The notes: a model not told the origin generated them from the letters alone. DNA of 64,000 nt from Candidatus Kuenenia hertensis (GCA_021646465.1 SOET01000003.1:62001-126000), one strand, 5' to 3'. Shown: positions 1 through 10,509, counted from the first letter of the stretch. A program made the numbers and translations.

Positions 1-817
1 TCCTGGGTCTTACGAACTGAAAAAATCTTACAAAAATGTAATAGAGCAGATTATTCGCCCAACGGGGCTTGTGGATCCGATAATATATGTAAAACCGGCA
101 AAAACGCAAGTTGATGATTTAATAAAGGAAATTAAAAAGAGAACGGCTAAGAAAGAACGTGTACTTATCACAACGTTGACAAAACGACTTGCGGAGGACC
201 TGAGTGAGTATTTAAAGGAAGAGGGGATAAAGGGAATGTATCTGCATTCTGAAATTAATGCCATAGAAAGAGTCACCATTTTGAGAGATTTGAGAATGGG
301 AACGTTTGATGTATTGATTGGCGTCAATTTGTTAAGGGAAGGGTTAGACTTGCCGGAGGTTTCATTAGTTGCTATTCTCGATGCAGATAAGGAGGGTTTT
401 CTCCGTTCTGAAACTTCTCTTATACAGACCATTGGCAGGACTGCACGAAATGTTAACGCTGAAGTAATATTGTATGCGGATGAAATAACAAAGTCCATGA
501 AGCGGGCAATTGACGAAACCAACCGGCGCAGGGAAATTCAAATGGCATATAATAAAAAGCATAACATTACTCCCATCACGATACAAAAGGCAATCAAAAA
601 AGGAATAGAGTCTGATATCTCTTCACATAAGATTGTTTATGGAGCCGTTGCGGAAAGCGAAGAAGAATACATTACCCAGGAATACATGAATGAATTGGAA
701 GAAGAAATGCTGAAAGCGGCAGAAGAATTAGCGTTTGAAAGGGCAGCGGAGTTAAGAGACAAGATACAACAGTTGAAAAACGAGCGTGATAAAAAAGAAA
801 ACAGTATTTTATCGTAA
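1..817 (+). CDS. uvrB: UvrABC excinuclease subunit B, C-terminal part
   Basis: This is the 3' end of uvrB; the gene starts before the window and its reading frame is open from base 2. UvrB is the damage-verifying helicase-like subunit of nucleotide excision repair. It is loaded onto DNA by UvrA and recruits UvrC. The visible part begins at the family stretch ending [12 protein letters not shown] and covers the second RecA-like domain. Recognisable motifs are the [10 protein letters not shown] segment, [13 protein letters not shown] (motif V region) and QTIGRTARN (motif VI). The C-terminus carries the UVR coiled-coil that contacts UvrC ([16 protein letters not shown]). It ends with a TAA-like stop at 817 and is followed by repeat-bearing intergenic DNA. 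Identification is secure. Confidence 0.97.
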   Translation, partial: PGSYELKKSYKNVIEQIIRPTGLVDPIIYVKPAKTQVDDLIKEIKKRTAKKERVLITTLTKRLAEDLSEYLKEEGIKGMYLHSEINAIERVTILRDLRMGTFDVLIGVNLLREGLDLPEVSLVAILDADKEGFLRSETSLIQTIGRTARNVNAEVILYADEITKSMKRAIDETNRRREIQMAYNKKHNITPITIQKAIKKGIESDISSHKIVYGAVAESEEEYITQEYMNELEEEMLKAAEELAFERAAELRDKIQQLKNERDKKENSILS

Positions 818-921
818 TGAGCGGGTAAAAAGAGCCCCCTATCTCCTTAGTTACAAGAAATAAAGATTTTGTGAGATTAACCGATATATTTTTTATCCTC
901 TTAAATAATGTGAATAATCTA

Positions 922-1179
922 GTAACTATTCAGCGTAATTTATCAAACTACCTGGGACGCAGAGCGCAACTCGTTCCCAAACTCCACAGGCTGGGCCAAA
1001 TGAACCTTCTTGCCTTAAAAGTGGGGAACAACCTTTATAAATTGCCCATTTTGTCCCAAGTTTATCGCCTGATTCCCATTAAAGTGGGGTATAAAAACAT
1101 CAAAATAGGGTAAAACTGCTCATTTGACCCAGTCTGTCCAGATTGGGAACGAGCCGTGTAACATTTACGCTGAATAGAT
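922..1179. repeat. Miniature inverted-repeat element, family A copy 1
   Basis: A roughly 258-bp element whose ends are inverted repeats (CTATTCAGCGTAA on the left, TTACGCTGAATAG on the right). It is flanked on both sides by AATCTA, a likely target duplication (916-921 and 1180-1185). The right end, read backwards, matches the left end of the copy at 9335, and the left end matches that copy's right end, so the two copies lie in opposite orientation. The centre differs from the other copies. No transposase is encoded. The rest of the gap from 818 to 1285 shows no gene. Confidence 0.75.
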
Positions 1180-1285
1180 AATCTATTGAATTGTAGCTCG
1201 TTCGTAACACGTTATATTATTTTGACTTCAGTATTCCAAAGTGGTACAGTAGCCGGGTATTTTCTGTGCTACCGTATCCGTATCT

Positions 1286-4200
1286 ATGATGGAGAATTTT
1301 TGGGTGAAACATTTCTTTTTACGATATCCAATCCATAAATTTATTTTAGAAAAGAGAGTTTTGGTCCTTTTTAATGCAGTCCCATATTTTTTTTTGTTCA
1401 TCTTCCTTTCTGCACTCCATCCCGTTTTATTACATGCCCAGCTTGCCAACAGCCCATGGCCAATGTTCATGCATGATATTCAACATACTGGTCAAAACAA
1501 GGACAATAATGGGCCGGTTCAAAATGTTCTGCTGTGGAAATATCAAACGCAAGACGAATTTGTGTCTTCTCCGGTTTTGGGGGAAGATGGCGCCATTTAT
1601 ATCGGCAATATTGGAGGGGAATTTTTTTCGATTACTCCAAATGGTACAAGAAACTGGGTCTATGAATGCGGAGATATCTATTCCACAGCAACTGTGGATA
1701 TAAATGGAACTATTTATTTTGGGTCTGACGATGGATATTTTTACGCGTTGGATGAAGATGGCGGCCTTAAATGGCGCTTTCTGGCAAATCAATCTATTAG
1801 TTCCTCTCCGGTAATTAATCCTCAAAACGGTGTTTTGTATTTTGGTGATGAAGGGAATTATTTGTATGTCCTTGATACAAACGGAAATTTGTTACAACAA
1901 AAGAAGTTATCTGATGAAATATGGTCCCCCCTGGCAATTGATAGCTCAGGAAAGATTCTTTTTGTCGGAACATTGGATGGTCTCTTTTATGCAATAAATG
2001 CTGACACACTGGAAACCCTCTGGAGTTTTAATACGGATGATTTTATTTCGGGATCTCCAGTTATTGATGAGGAAAACGAGCAGGTTATTTTTGTTTCCGA
2101 AGAGGGGGTTATATTTTGCCGGGATAAAAATAATGGTTCATCCAAATGGTCGGTTGTTACCGGTAAAGATTTTGAAGAGTCTGCTTTGGCATTAGATATC
2201 CTTTCAGGGTCGAATACGATTTATGCTCTTTCAACATATGGAACGCTTTACGCACTAGCAAGAACAACAGGTGTTTTAAAGTGGACGTATGAAACGGGGA
2301 ATTTAATAACTGCTCCTGCAATTGATAGGGATGGGGTAATATATTTTGGTTCGGCGGACAAAAATGTTTATGCGATTAATAGTGACGGGACCTTGAGGTG
2401 GACGTATAAAGCCGAAGCGGAAATTTTCGGGCCTCCCTGCATTGGTGAAAACAGTGTTTTATATATTGGTGGCGCCAGGGGAAACGTTTACGCAATAGGG
2501 CTTTCTCCCGATATTCCTAAGGCTGATTTTACTGCAGAACCTACTACTGGCGAAGCCCCCCTTAACGTCAAATTTACCGATACATCGGCAGGAGAGATTT
2601 CTTCATGGCTGTGGGATTTTGGTGACGGCGTTACAGATACCACTCAAAACCCGACACATACATATAATGAAGCAGGAACATTTACCGTAAGTCTTACCGT
2701 AGTTGGTACTGAAGGTTCAAATACAAAAACAGTCGATAATTTTATATCGGTAACAGACAAATTGACGGCAGATTTTGAAGCGGTACCTGCATCGGGAGAG
2801 TGGCCGTTAGTAGTACAATTTACCGATAAATCAACCGGTGAAATTATTGACTGGTTGTGGGACTTCGGAGACGGTAATACTGATACTACACAAAATCCCA
2901 TTCATATCTATTCTGCCGTTGGTAGTTACACCGTAAGTTTAACCGTATCAGACATTGATTCCTCTGTTACTAAAACTATCGACAACTATATTTCCGTTTA
3001 TCAAAGAGAATCTGCCGTTGAAATTGACCTTTCTTCAAACGAAATTACCTTTGGAGAATCTTTATCGATTATCGGGAGGATAACACCCTCAATCCAGTCT
3101 GATGTAGTTCTCACCTTTACAAAAAGTAATGGCGAAACAGACATGGAAACGGTTACGTCTAACGGTGCGGGTGTTTTTACCCTTTCAAATTACTATCCAT
3201 CTTCGGGTGGTGCATGGACGGTTACGGCAAATTGGAATGGAAACGATAACTATAAAGGGGCGGGAAGCAATGAGTTGTCATTTACAGTGAATCAGACATC
3301 TGTTGCTTTAACGATTGAGTCTTCGTCTGCAACGGTCCAAATCGATCAGACCGTTGATATTTCCGGAATAATTACGTTAACGCCTGAGAATGAAGTTACC
3401 GGAGGAGCGTTTGTACAGCAGAATCTCAAGTTGATACGAATAAATCCGGAAAATGAATACGAAGATGTATTTGAAACGCAACCCTTTTTATCAGATGATC
3501 AACTTCGCTACAATTTTTCCGGAATAAGTTTGCCAGCCCTGGGTACATGGGAGTTGTTGACGGGATTTGATGAGACTGAAAGTTTTATTGGAACACAAAC
3601 GGCAAGTAGAGAAATAGAGGTACAGCCCGCCCCCAAAGAGGTTTCGGGATATGCCATAATTGTCGAAGGTAAGGTAAAGGGCGGTAGTGGACTGGATTCC
3701 CACAACCTCACTACAAACTACATATATAATAAACTTATTGAGAGAGGTTTTACCGATGATGGCATACAGTACTTTAACTATGATGTGAAACAGGAAGGGG
3801 TGGATAAAAAACCTTCGCATGAAGAGATAGAGAATACGATAAGAACCTGGGCTTCCGAAAAAATGAATTCAGCCCCTGCGCCATTATATATATTTCTGGT
3901 AGGCCATGGGAAAAAAGAAAAATTTCCCATATACTCCGGGGAATCTCTTACCGTATCCGATTTGTCATACGCGCTTGATAGTCTCGAATCTTCACTTGGA
4001 ACGGAAGCATTGGAAGAACCAATAGTTATAGTAATAGGCACCAATCGTTCGGGTAGTTTTATTAATAAGCTTTCAAGGACGGATTCAAAACGTATTATTA
4101 TTACAAGCTGTGATTCGGAAGAAATTGCGTATAAAGGCCCTTTGGCTCCTGATGAGACGCTGCGGCACGGAGATTTTTTTGTCGTGGAACTTATGAATGC

Positions 4201-5725
4201 TCTTTCTAATGGAAAAACCATTAAGAAGAGTCACGAAAATGCTGCCGAAAAAATAGCAGAATATACCGAAAATGAAAATGGCAACGGGTTAGATGGGGCA
4301 AGTGCGGGAAACAGACATTATTTTGACGAGTATGCCCAACACCCCCTGCTTGATGACAATGGGGATGGGATTGGAACGTATGGCATCCTTTCTTCCTCGG
4401 ACAACGAAGATGGAGGGTTGTCGGTAAACATTATAATGGGCGTAGGAACGGAAACGGACACAATAGAATTTACCGATAGTATGGATACTGTTACCATAGA
4501 ACTTGAAGATGTGGGGCCTACAGTAGTTGCTGAGGTAAAAGATATCTCTGTAGTAGATGAAGCCTGGGTAGAAATAGCAGAGCCAGGACATAAATTAAAA
4601 AATAAAGAAGATACGACAGAACAACAGGAAATAGACCTCCATAGGTTTAGCTACAATGAAGTTGATGAAGTTGAAAATGAATTTATTTGGAATGATTTCA
4701 GTAAGAATAAAGAGTTGGATAATTTCAGTGAACCGGGGGAATATGAAGTATTTTATTTTGCACGGGAAATAGGAACGGATGATGTTTCTCTTTTCATGGA
4801 ATCCGATGTAATCAGAAACAAGGCGGAAAATCAGCCGCCCACCCCATTTAATCCTGTTTTTCCAACAAATGGAACAGATACCGCAGTAGCATTAACCTTT
4901 GACTGGGAAGAGAGCACGGATCCTGATAGCGATGAGCCGGTAACTTACACTCTGACTGTTTCAACTGATGGTGGATTTGATTCCATATACTATCAGGAGA
5001 AAGGCATTGAAGATAGCTATGCTGTGGTTGATAAAAAGGCGAGTTTGAGAGATTCAACAACATATTATTGGAAGGTGCTTGCCTCTGATGTAGACGGCGG
5101 AACGACTCTCATGGGGGAAAATGGCACAAACTCTTCTTCCAGAAAAATCGCAAGCTCCTCTGAAACAGAATCTGTAAGCAGCTTTACCGCGAAATTATCG
5201 AATGGTTATCCGGGATTTATCAAAGGAATCGTCTTTGATAGCGATACAAGCGCAGAGCTTGGTGGCTCAACTGTCCAGGTAAAAGATATTGAAGGCTCGT
5301 ATACTACCACTGATAGCGGTGCTTATGTTATGGAGCTGGATTCGGGCGAGTATTCTGTTTCCGCACAGATGTCAGGATATGTAAAGAACACGGAAACGGC
5401 AAAAGTAAATGCGCTTGCTACAACGAAAAAGGATATCGGGCTTGAGGTTGACCCAAAATCATCTTCTGTTAGTGGTATGGCAACCGATAAAAAAACCGGA
5501 GATCCGTTGGAAGGTGTAACGATAACGATAAAGAAAAAGGGGTTGAAAGAAGAAATAACTTCTAACACTGAAGGCATGTATTCTTTTACCGGACTGGAAT
5601 CAGGAAAGTATAAGATGATCGCAAAGAAAAGCGGTTATAAAAAATATAGAAAAAAGAAAATTAAGTTGAAAACAAATCAGGAGGTAACACAAAACCTCAA
5701 GCTGAAAAGCAAGAAGAAAAAATGA
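1286..5725 (+). CDS. Giant secreted PQQ-propeller / PKD / C13-like peptidase protein
   Basis: A 1479-residue exported multidomain protein. An unusually long basic N-terminus precedes a hydrophobic signal segment (about residues 25-50); a shorter start inside this stretch is possible. Residues about 75-410 hold repeated blades of a PQQ-like beta-propeller, each built around a Y-FGS or IYIG strand. Two PKD domains follow (about 412-570, WLWDFGDG twice), then Ig-like segments. Residues about 785-985 look like a legumain/C13-type caspase-fold domain, with His874 in VGHG and Cys942 in ITSCDSEE as candidate catalytic dyad. The C-terminus has a fibronectin-like stretch, two carboxypeptidase-regulatory-like domains and a Lys-rich tail. 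I infer a cell-surface or extracellular role; the substrate is unknown. The gene stands alone. Confidence 0.85.
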   Translation: MMENFWVKHFFLRYPIHKFILEKRVLVLFNAVPYFFLFIFLSALHPVLLHAQLANSPWPMFMHDIQHTGQNKDNNGPVQNVLLWKYQTQDEFVSSPVLGEDGAIYIGNIGGEFFSITPNGTRNWVYECGDIYSTATVDINGTIYFGSDDGYFYALDEDGGLKWRFLANQSISSSPVINPQNGVLYFGDEGNYLYVLDTNGNLLQQKKLSDEIWSPLAIDSSGKILFVGTLDGLFYAINADTLETLWSFNTDDFISGSPVIDEENEQVIFVSEEGVIFCRDKNNGSSKWSVVTGKDFEESALALDILSGSNTIYALSTYGTLYALARTTGVLKWTYETGNLITAPAIDRDGVIYFGSADKNVYAINSDGTLRWTYKAEAEIFGPPCIGENSVLYIGGARGNVYAIGLSPDIPKADFTAEPTTGEAPLNVKFTDTSAGEISSWLWDFGDGVTDTTQNPTHTYNEAGTFTVSLTVVGTEGSNTKTVDNFISVTDKLTADFEAVPASGEWPLVVQFTDKSTGEIIDWLWDFGDGNTDTTQNPIHIYSAVGSYTVSLTVSDIDSSVTKTIDNYISVYQRESAVEIDLSSNEITFGESLSIIGRITPSIQSDVVLTFTKSNGETDMETVTSNGAGVFTLSNYYPSSGGAWTVTANWNGNDNYKGAGSNELSFTVNQTSVALTIESSSATVQIDQTVDISGIITLTPENEVTGGAFVQQNLKLIRINPENEYEDVFETQPFLSDDQLRYNFSGISLPALGTWELLTGFDETESFIGTQTASREIEVQPAPKEVSGYAIIVEGKVKGGSGLDSHNLTTNYIYNKLIERGFTDDGIQYFNYDVKQEGVDKKPSHEEIENTIRTWASEKMNSAPAPLYIFLVGHGKKEKFPIYSGESLTVSDLSYALDSLESSLGTEALEEPIVIVIGTNRSGSFINKLSRTDSKRIIITSCDSEEIAYKGPLAPDETLRHGDFFVVELMNALSNGKTIKKSHENAAEKIAEYTENENGNGLDGASAGNRHYFDEYAQHPLLDDNGDGIGTYGILSSSDNEDGGLSVNIIMGVGTETDTIEFTDSMDTVTIELEDVGPTVVAEVKDISVVDEAWVEIAEPGHKLKNKEDTTEQQEIDLHRFSYNEVDEVENEFIWNDFSKNKELDNFSEPGEYEVFYFAREIGTDDVSLFMESDVIRNKAENQPPTPFNPVFPTNGTDTAVALTFDWEESTDPDSDEPVTYTLTVSTDGGFDSIYYQEKGIEDSYAVVDKKASLRDSTTYYWKVLASDVDGGTTLMGENGTNSSSRKIASSSETESVSSFTAKLSNGYPGFIKGIVFDSDTSAELGGSTVQVKDIEGSYTTTDSGAYVMELDSGEYSVSAQMSGYVKNTETAKVNALATTKKDIGLEVDPKSSSVSGMATDKKTGDPLEGVTITIKKKGLKEEITSNTEGMYSFTGLESGKYKMIAKKSGYKKYRKKKIKLKTNQEVTQNLKLKSKKKK

Positions 5726-5827
5726 AATGAGGTCGGGCAGACGGCAGGATTACATCATGCGCTATTTTTCATTAAAAGAGAACAATAATTTTTGCCTATT
5801 TGACGTAAAATTTGTTAAAATAAACAC

Positions 5828-5856
5828 TTGACAAACACCAGAATTAAATGTATAAG
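5828..5856 (+). promoter_or_regulatory. Sigma-70-like promoter upstream of the aquaporin gene
   Basis: TTGACA at 5828-5833 and TATAAG at 5851-5856, separated by exactly 17 bases. This is a near-consensus housekeeping promoter about 245 bases upstream of the aquaporin start, so the transcript would carry a long leader. I see nothing else recognisable in the 5726-6099 gap. Confidence 0.6.
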
Positions 5857-6099
5857 CGTTACGAAATGGGGAATTTCTTCAACAGTATGTGAATAAATAT
5901 CTTAGGAAGAAATAACGTTTTTTTTGTTTTGAATTTTCCGATTCAACAGAATCGCATGGATTTTTTAGCTTAAAATGGTAAATCTTGAATTTAACGTAAC
6001 TTATGCTTCATCCTGTTAGATGTTTTTATCCTGTAGAGAGATGGGGAGGTCGTGTTTAGATTTTGGGTTTTTGAAAATTATATATAGGAGAAATCAAGG

Positions 6100-6843
6100 G
6101 TGGACTCATTCAAAAAATACATTGCAGAATTTTTAGGTACTTTTACGCTTGTTTTTATTGCCGCCGGGGCCGTTTGTACAGATTATTACCTGCAAAGAGC
6201 AGGCGGGGCTGGCATTGGTGTTCTGGGGATATCCATTGCATATGGATTGGCGATCGTTTCAATAACCTACGCATTGAGCTACATTTCAGGCGCCCATATT
6301 AATCCTGCCGTTACCATCGCATGTTGGATAACCAGAAGGATGAATCCGAATACTGCAATAAATTACATTATTGCACAGATTGCTGGCGCCGCATTAGCAG
6401 GTTTTGTTCTTAAAACTTTGTTTCCGGAAGCAATGTATACGGTCCACCTGGGTACGAGCACATTAGGAGACGAAGTTTCTGTAATGCAGGGATTGGTTAT
6501 GGAATTTATCATTAGTTTTCTTCTTGTCCTCACAATCTTTGGAACTGCGATCGATAAAAGGTCTTTTAGTAGTTTTTCGGGATTAACTATCGGGCTTGTT
6601 GTGTTGTTTGGTGTTCTTATTAGCAGTCCGATCAGCAGTGGAGCAATGAACCCTGCTCGTGCGTTTGGCCCTGCCATTGCTTCAGGACAGTTTTCTCACC
6701 ATTATATTTGGTGGATAGGGCCTGTTTTCGGTGGAATTGCCGCTGCTTTTTTCTACGATGTGGTGTTTGCTGAAAAGAGGAAAAAGGAGACGGAAGCAAG
6801 GAAAACAGCCACCCGCACTTCTCGCCAAAAGAAAAAACGATAA
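6100..6843 (+). CDS. Aquaporin / MIP-family channel
   Basis: A six-helix membrane channel of the major intrinsic protein family, 247 residues, moving water or small neutral solutes across the inner membrane. Both half-helix signatures are present: SGAHINPAV in the first half and SGAMNPARAFGP in the second. Their arrangement fits the AqpZ-like water-channel side more than GlpF, but selectivity cannot be fixed by reading. The C-terminus is a basic Lys/Arg-rich tail. The GTG start is supported by AGGAG nine bases upstream. It is transcribed from a promoter well upstream and stands alone, without glycerol-kinase genes that would suggest a glycerol facilitator. Confidence 0.95.
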   Translation: MDSFKKYIAEFLGTFTLVFIAAGAVCTDYYLQRAGGAGIGVLGISIAYGLAIVSITYALSYISGAHINPAVTIACWITRRMNPNTAINYIIAQIAGAALAGFVLKTLFPEAMYTVHLGTSTLGDEVSVMQGLVMEFIISFLLVLTIFGTAIDKRSFSSFSGLTIGLVVLFGVLISSPISSGAMNPARAFGPAIASGQFSHHYIWWIGPVFGGIAAAFFYDVVFAEKRKKETEARKTATRTSRQKKKR

Positions 6844-7048
6844 TGCAGCAACATGGAGCAATATATGACGTGAGATTTACCGTCGCATAAATTACGCTCA
6901 CCTTTATTGTTCCATAAGATAGTAAAAGCCCTCCGAATGCTTTCATTTCTTTTGATAAAGTTTAACTGTGCGAACAATACGTTCGGGAGTTTTCCTTTAA
7001 TTTCGTTTTTGGGGATTAATGTTTTTTATTCATGAGATAAGTAAGTGA

Positions 7049-8428
7049 ATGCATACTACGTTTAAAAACAAAAGAATTACCGTTATGGGTCTTGGTATTT
7101 TTGGCGGCGGTATTGGAGTAACGCAATTTCTTGTAAAGGAGGGGGCACACGTTACGGTAACGGACGTAAAGAGTGGAACAGATCTTTTTCAATCCTTACG
7201 ATATATTGAAGGTTTACCACTTACTTACCACCTTGGTGGCCATAGAGAAGAAGATTTTATCGATATGGATATGGTTATTGTTAACCCTGCCGTTCCCGGG
7301 GATTCAAAATACTTACAAATTGCGAGGGAAAACGGTATCCCAATTGATACGGAAATAAACATATTCTTTAAGCTTTGCCCTGCTTCCACGATTGGTATTA
7401 CAGGTAGCAACGGGAAATCCACTACCACCACCCTCATTGGTAAAATTTTACAACAAACATCAAAGAAAGTGTGGGTTGGAGGCAACATCGGCAGATCACT
7501 GCTTTTACAATTGGAAGAAATGAGACCATCGGATATCGTTGTGCTGGAGTTATCCAGTTTTCAACTGGAAGCGCTTTCTTCAATAAAAAGGAGTCCAGGC
7601 ATAAGTGTCGTAACAAATATTTCGCCCAATCACTTAGACAGACATAAAGATATTGGTTCCTATGTTTTGGCGAAGAAGCATATTATCTTACATCAAAAAC
7701 ACAGTGATTATGCCATTCTTAATTATGATGATCCAAAGTTGAGAACATGGGAAACAAAATGCAATAGTCGTATTCTTTGGTACAGCACAAAACACTCAGT
7801 GGAGAATGGCGCATATTTGAAGAACGGCCATATAGTAATATCTGTAAACGGGAATACTGTTTCGATACCCTGTGTATCAGAAATTAAACTTCCGGGAGAC
7901 CATAACCTTCACAATATACTTGCAGCATCTTGTGCTGCATATCTGAATGGCGCTAACAAACAAAATATCGAAGAAACAGTTACTTCTTTTCCCGGATTGG
8001 AACACCGGTTGGAATTTGTAAGAGAGGTAAAGGGTATTAAGTATTATAACGATTCGAAAGCAACTACTCCAGAATCTGCAATCGCTGCCGTTACGAGTTT
8101 TAAAGACCTTGTGCTCATTGCCGGGGGATACGATAAGGGTAGTGATTTTGGGGAATTTGCCGAAGTATGCGCGAATCATTGCAAAGCTGTTATTCTTATT
8201 GGAAAAACCGCAAACACGATAAAAGAACTTATTTCTCGAAAAAGAAGAAGTAAAGAACAACCTCATGTATTCATTGCAAATACCCTGAACGATGCATTTC
8301 AAAAAGCAAATACTCAGGCAATGCCCGGAGGAGTTTTATTGCTCTCGCCTGCCTGCGCCAGTTATGATATGTTCAATAACTATGAAGAACGTGGTAAACA
8401 ATTTAAAGATATGGTTTTTTCATTATGA
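7049..8428 (+). CDS. murD: UDP-N-acetylmuramoylalanine--D-glutamate ligase
   Basis: A cytoplasmic Mur ligase of 459 residues that adds D-glutamate to UDP-MurNAc-L-Ala in peptidoglycan precursor synthesis. The N-terminal Rossmann-like UDP-binding domain contains GLGIFGGGIG. The ATP-binding P-loop is GITGSNGKST (about residues 116-125), followed by the Mur-family stretch NISPNHLDRH, DHNLHNILAA and the C-terminal NDSKATTPESAIAAV motif. Length and motif order are normal for MurD. It lies away from other mur genes here, which is not typical of a dcw cluster. The presence of murD indicates that the host makes peptidoglycan, relevant if the host is an anammox planctomycete. Confidence 0.95.
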   Translation: MHTTFKNKRITVMGLGIFGGGIGVTQFLVKEGAHVTVTDVKSGTDLFQSLRYIEGLPLTYHLGGHREEDFIDMDMVIVNPAVPGDSKYLQIARENGIPIDTEINIFFKLCPASTIGITGSNGKSTTTTLIGKILQQTSKKVWVGGNIGRSLLLQLEEMRPSDIVVLELSSFQLEALSSIKRSPGISVVTNISPNHLDRHKDIGSYVLAKKHIILHQKHSDYAILNYDDPKLRTWETKCNSRILWYSTKHSVENGAYLKNGHIVISVNGNTVSIPCVSEIKLPGDHNLHNILAASCAAYLNGANKQNIEETVTSFPGLEHRLEFVREVKGIKYYNDSKATTPESAIAAVTSFKDLVLIAGGYDKGSDFGEFAEVCANHCKAVILIGKTANTIKELISRKRRSKEQPHVFIANTLNDAFQKANTQAMPGGVLLLSPACASYDMFNNYEERGKQFKDMVFSL

Positions 8429-8482
8429 ACTGCCGCTTTAATATAACCCAGATAATTTTCAAATACAGAAGTTTAAATATAA

Positions 8483-9328
8483 ATGACAACATATAGTGTT
8501 GAAGAAATTTTGGAGACAACGTCGAATCTTTCTTATGTTCCTTCCGTTGTCATTGAATTAAACACAGTAATTGCGAAAACAGATATAAATCTTAATGAAA
8601 TACTTTTATTGATTGAAAAAGATCAGGGAATCGTTTCCCGTGTGTTTAAGGTGGCCAATTCTTCTTTTTACGGAAGAGTGAAAAAAGCAGAAAATGTAAA
8701 GGAGGCTGTCCTGACATTAGGGTTTAGAGGATTACAATTCCTTGTTATTGATCATGCGATGAAAAATCTTATGAAGAATTTAAAAACAAAAGATGATTTT
8801 TTATGGAAACACGCAATGAAGGTTTCTGCAGCGTCCCGGATTTTGGCAAAAAATTTACAAAAGAATCTTTTTGATGATGCAGCAGTTTCGGGGGTAATCC
8901 ACGATATCGGCAAGGCATTTATTATTAATGTATATCCCGATGCTTATATACAGGTACAACAAGATGTTCAAAAAGAGCATATTCATCCTGTTGATGCAGA
9001 AAGTAATGTGTTTGGTTTTGACCATACAAAGATTGGGGAATTGATAACAAATAAGTGGAATTTTCCTCAAAGACTCATTGACGTAATACATTTTCACCAT
9101 TGTTACGATGATAATAATGGATTTCCTTTAGAGTCGCAAAAGCTAATAGAAATTGTCAAACTTGCGGATATTCTAACGAATAAATTCGACAACTACACTG
9201 TTTTAGGCGAAAAAGATATAGAGGAAAATGACTTTTCAAGAAAATTGTTTGATGGAAAAGAAGATCAAATAGTAAATGTTTTGGAAGAAATAAAACAAGA
9301 GTGGGAAAAAGACGAAACAATTATATAG
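8483..9328 (+). CDS. HDOD-domain signalling protein
   Basis: A 281-residue cytoplasmic protein made almost entirely of an HDOD domain, an HD-related fold common in bacterial signalling and often linked to nucleotide second messengers or chemotaxis-type regulation. It starts with a block typical of the family (NLSYVPSVVIELN). Other family features are DQGIVSRVFKVANSSFYGR, LGFRGLQFLV and an HDIGK segment. No GGDEF, EAL or receiver domain is fused to it. It follows murD by 54 bases and may share its transcript, without an evident functional link. A repeat element is inserted directly after its stop codon. Confidence 0.85.
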   Translation: MTTYSVEEILETTSNLSYVPSVVIELNTVIAKTDINLNEILLLIEKDQGIVSRVFKVANSSFYGRVKKAENVKEAVLTLGFRGLQFLVIDHAMKNLMKNLKTKDDFLWKHAMKVSAASRILAKNLQKNLFDDAAVSGVIHDIGKAFIINVYPDAYIQVQQDVQKEHIHPVDAESNVFGFDHTKIGELITNKWNFPQRLIDVIHFHHCYDDNNGFPLESQKLIEIVKLADILTNKFDNYTVLGEKDIEENDFSRKLFDGKEDQIVNVLEEIKQEWEKDETII

Positions 9329-9334
9329 TTTCAC

Positions 9335-9603
9335 AGTATCTATTCAGCATAAATGTTACACGGCTCGTTCCCAAACTGGAGTTTGGGAATGTACTTGTTC
9401 GAGAAACTCCGGTTTCTCACCAGTATATTGAGAGATAGGAAATAAAATTATCTGATTCAAATAATTTGCAATTTAAATAACCTGTTAAGCCAAACCCTCA
9501 CGGGAAACAGAGTTTCCAGTGCAATTGCGTTCCCAAACTGGAGTTTGGGAACGAGTTGTGCTCTGCACCCCAGATAGTTTGATAAATTACGCTGAATAGA
9601 TAC
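9335..9603. repeat. Miniature inverted-repeat element, family A copy 2
   Basis: A 269-bp element bounded by GTTTCAC on both sides (9328-9334 and 9604-9610), a clear 7-bp target duplication. Its ends are inverted repeats built on GTATCTATTCAGC. Inside are two palindromes built from CCAAACTGGAGTTTGG. It carries no gene. The left duplication includes the last base of the stop codon of the preceding HDOD gene, so the element landed exactly at that gene's end. Confidence 0.85.
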
Positions 9604-9630
9604 GTTTCACAAAAGAGTGATCGTGGTTAT

Positions 9631-10509
9631 TTAAAGATAAATTTCCATACCCTCCTGTGCGGCAAAACATTCTATATCATATTCGTCGCCTATTAACTCC
9701 CTGCAACTGTTAATATGGGAGTCGATATGTTCATCAAAACTTTCCGGATCGTGATGGAAAAGCACTAATTTTTTAACCCCTCCTTGTAAGGCCAGACTTA
9801 AGACTTCAGGAATGGAGGAATGACCCCACCCTACTTTATTTTGATATTCCTGATATGTGTACTGGGCATCATGGATAAGGAGATCCGCCCTATCGATTAA
9901 CTGCAACATTTTTTCTGCAAGATCCTGCTTGTACTCATATTGAGAAGTTTCATCCGTCCATAGAGGAATGGGAACGATCTCATTGTCAGTGAAATAACAT
10001 ATTTTCTTATTTTTATACGATATTACATAACCCATTGCACGTCCCGGATGATTAATATAAAGGGTATCAACCTTTACACCGTTGATAACATAATTTCCTT
10101 CCCAAAGTTTTTTAAATTTTATCTGTGCCTGTAACGATTGCAATCTGACAGGAAAATAGACACTCTCCATCTGGTTCGATATGATATGCTCCAGCCGTTC
10201 GCCTTGTAATCCCATCCCATAAATAATGATCTCGTTACCTTTCATATAAGCAGGTTTGAAAAAAGGCAAGCCTTGAATATGATCCCAATGAAAATGGCTT
10301 AAGAAAATGTGAGCCTTTACCTTTTTTCCTTCTGCACATAATTGATTTCCCAGCTCTCTGATGCCCGTTCCTGCATCAAATATGAACAAACAGTCAGGAA
10401 GTCGCACTTCAACGCAAGAGGTATTCCCTCCGTATTTTGTGGTTTTTACTCCCGGAATGGGGATAGACCCTCTTACTCCCCAGAATTTAACCTTAATTTC
10501 CGTATTCAC
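9631..10509 (-). CDS. Metallo-beta-lactamase-fold hydrolase
   Basis: A 292-residue cytoplasmic metallo-hydrolase of the MBL superfamily, without a signal peptide. The zinc-binding signature is LSHFHWDHIQG, with further metal ligands expected at HPGRAMGY, HDAQYTY and the late FHHDP motif. The N-terminus KVKFWGVRGSIP is typical of the subfamily often annotated as phosphoribosyl-1,2-cyclic phosphate phosphodiesterase-like or PhnP-like. No phosphonate genes lie nearby, so the substrate is unknown. I chose GTG at 10509 because GAGGAG sits five to six bases upstream; a TTG five codons earlier has no such support. Confidence 0.88.
   Translation of the reverse strand: MNTEIKVKFWGVRGSIPIPGVKTTKYGGNTSCVEVRLPDCLFIFDAGTGIRELGNQLCAEGKKVKAHIFLSHFHWDHIQGLPFFKPAYMKGNEIIIYGMGLQGERLEHIISNQMESVYFPVRLQSLQAQIKFKKLWEGNYVINGVKVDTLYINHPGRAMGYVISYKNKKICYFTDNEIVPIPLWTDETSQYEYKQDLAEKMLQLIDRADLLIHDAQYTYQEYQNKVGWGHSSIPEVLSLALQGGVKKLVLFHHDPESFDEHIDSHINSCRELIGDEYDIECFAAQEGMEIYL

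Noticed and set aside
871-1113. 80-codon frame on the + strand
   Set aside because: It lies inside a family A repeat element, has no ribosome site and no recognisable protein features.
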